5,847 nucleotides of DNA from positions 1-5,847 of the forward strand of contig SPBW01000131.1 of NCBI GenBank assembly GCA_004525685.1, read 5' to 3'. Shown here one piece after another: positions 5,418-5,847 of this stretch. Numbering within the stretch: position 1 is the first letter of the stretch; each line of letters starts with the position of its first letter. Under the pieces are notes generated by a model that saw only the letters and a list, made by a program, of their open reading frames with translations, searched no databases and had not been told where the DNA came from. This DNA comes from Candidatus Atribacteria bacterium. GTDB taxonomy: Bacteria; Bipolaricaulota; Bipolaricaulia; UBA7950; UBA9294. Both the position numbers and the translations under genes were made by a program.

Positions 5418-5847
5418 ATGACGGACTACGTTCAGATATCGGACGATGATCACGTGCTGCGGTGCGAGCTACCTCCGCACTCTTGGGTAGAAAATCGCCT
5501 GCCTTTGAGCGCAGGGGAACATCTCAAACGTCCAAAGGCGCAAGAGAATGCGTCGCCCGCGAGGAGATCGATGTTCAAGAAGACGCTGCCCACGGTTCAA
5601 AGGCTCCCAGTGTCGGCCATCTATCGTCTTTCATCTCCGACACAGCGCGGATACGCAGGTCCTTCTCAGAGCAGGATTTCGGACGTCACCGCGATGTCAA
5701 AGCCCTTGCGAGACGCGCGTTGCTCTTGGTTGGGACCAGACAAGGACAGATGCCGAGGAACGAGACAGCCGGAGGCTCGCATAGCGCCTCGATGCCGATA
5801 CGCTTTCTTGGGGGTTGTTGCCGCAAGAGACTAGGTAACCGCGCTAG
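5418..5847 (+). pseudogene. Possible divergent gene, apparently frameshifted; otherwise non-coding flank
   Basis: This is the only long stretch without a sure gene. From the ATG at 5418 one plus-strand frame starts MTDYVQISDDDHVLR and continues with protein-like composition to about residue 45 (PKAQENA). It then becomes Arg/Ser/Pro-rich and stops at 5832-5834. Two bases out of phase, another frame is open from 5450 to the window end. From about 5555 that frame reads EEIDVQEDAAHGSKAPSVGH and later SEQDFGRHRDVKALARRALL, with purine-first codon bias that looks more coding-like. A frame change near 5545-5560 would join the good halves. There is no Shine-Dalgarno at 5418 (the nearest AGGAG is 19 bases away), and I do not recognise the family. 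It may be a decayed gene, a sequencing slip, or chance open frames; no minus-strand gene is seen here. Confidence 0.25.

Noticed and set aside
1..5847. Mobile element, CRISPR array, tRNA/rRNA gene or defence system
   Set aside because: No transposase or integrase frame, terminal inverted repeats, regularly spaced direct repeats, tRNA-like cloverleaf or defence-domain protein was seen on either strand.

Overview
The window looks like an ordinary chromosomal segment of a moderately GC-rich bacterium. Every confident gene lies on the minus strand, so the text follows them from high to low coordinates. I cannot name the taxon. The single-chain (alpha2) glycyl-tRNA synthetase, strong AGGAGG-type ribosome binding sites and a secreted protein with DxDxDG (FG-GAP/VCBS) repeats fit several environmental phyla (for example Chloroflexota, Planctomycetota or Armatimonadota-like lineages), but nothing here decides between them.

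Layout in transcription order: (1) 5374-5847 is a flank with no convincing gene. It holds a low-confidence plus-strand reading frame that may be a frameshifted gene, and a plausible tex promoter. (2) tex (3175-5319) encodes a complete 714-residue S1/YqgF RNA-binding protein of the Tex/Spt6 type. (3) Eleven bases later comes a GNAT acetyltransferase (2681-3163), whose Shine-Dalgarno begins in the tex stop codon; the two are probably one transcript. (4) A 93-bp gap carries a perfect TATAAT box, a 20-bp imperfect palindrome and a strong ribosome binding site, so glyS probably has its own promoter. (5) glyS (1121-2587) is a full-length class II glycyl-tRNA synthetase. (6) One base after its stop is a VOC/glyoxalase-fold protein with a Cys-rich tail (646-1119). 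(7) Its stop overlaps an ATG opening a short reading frame that appears broken by a GA-repeat slip (492-650). (8) At 443 a secreted, calcium-motif repeat protein begins with its own ribosome binding site and runs off the left edge of the window.

The genes do not form an obvious pathway: transcription/RNA quality (tex), translation (glyS), two small enzymes of unknown substrate (GNAT, VOC) and an exported repeat protein. I found no mobile element, CRISPR array, RNA gene, toxin-antitoxin pair or defence system. The points most worth a second look are the suspected frameshifted remnants at 492-650 and 5418-5847, the CxCx4CxC tail of the VOC protein, and the hairpin-forming glyS leader.
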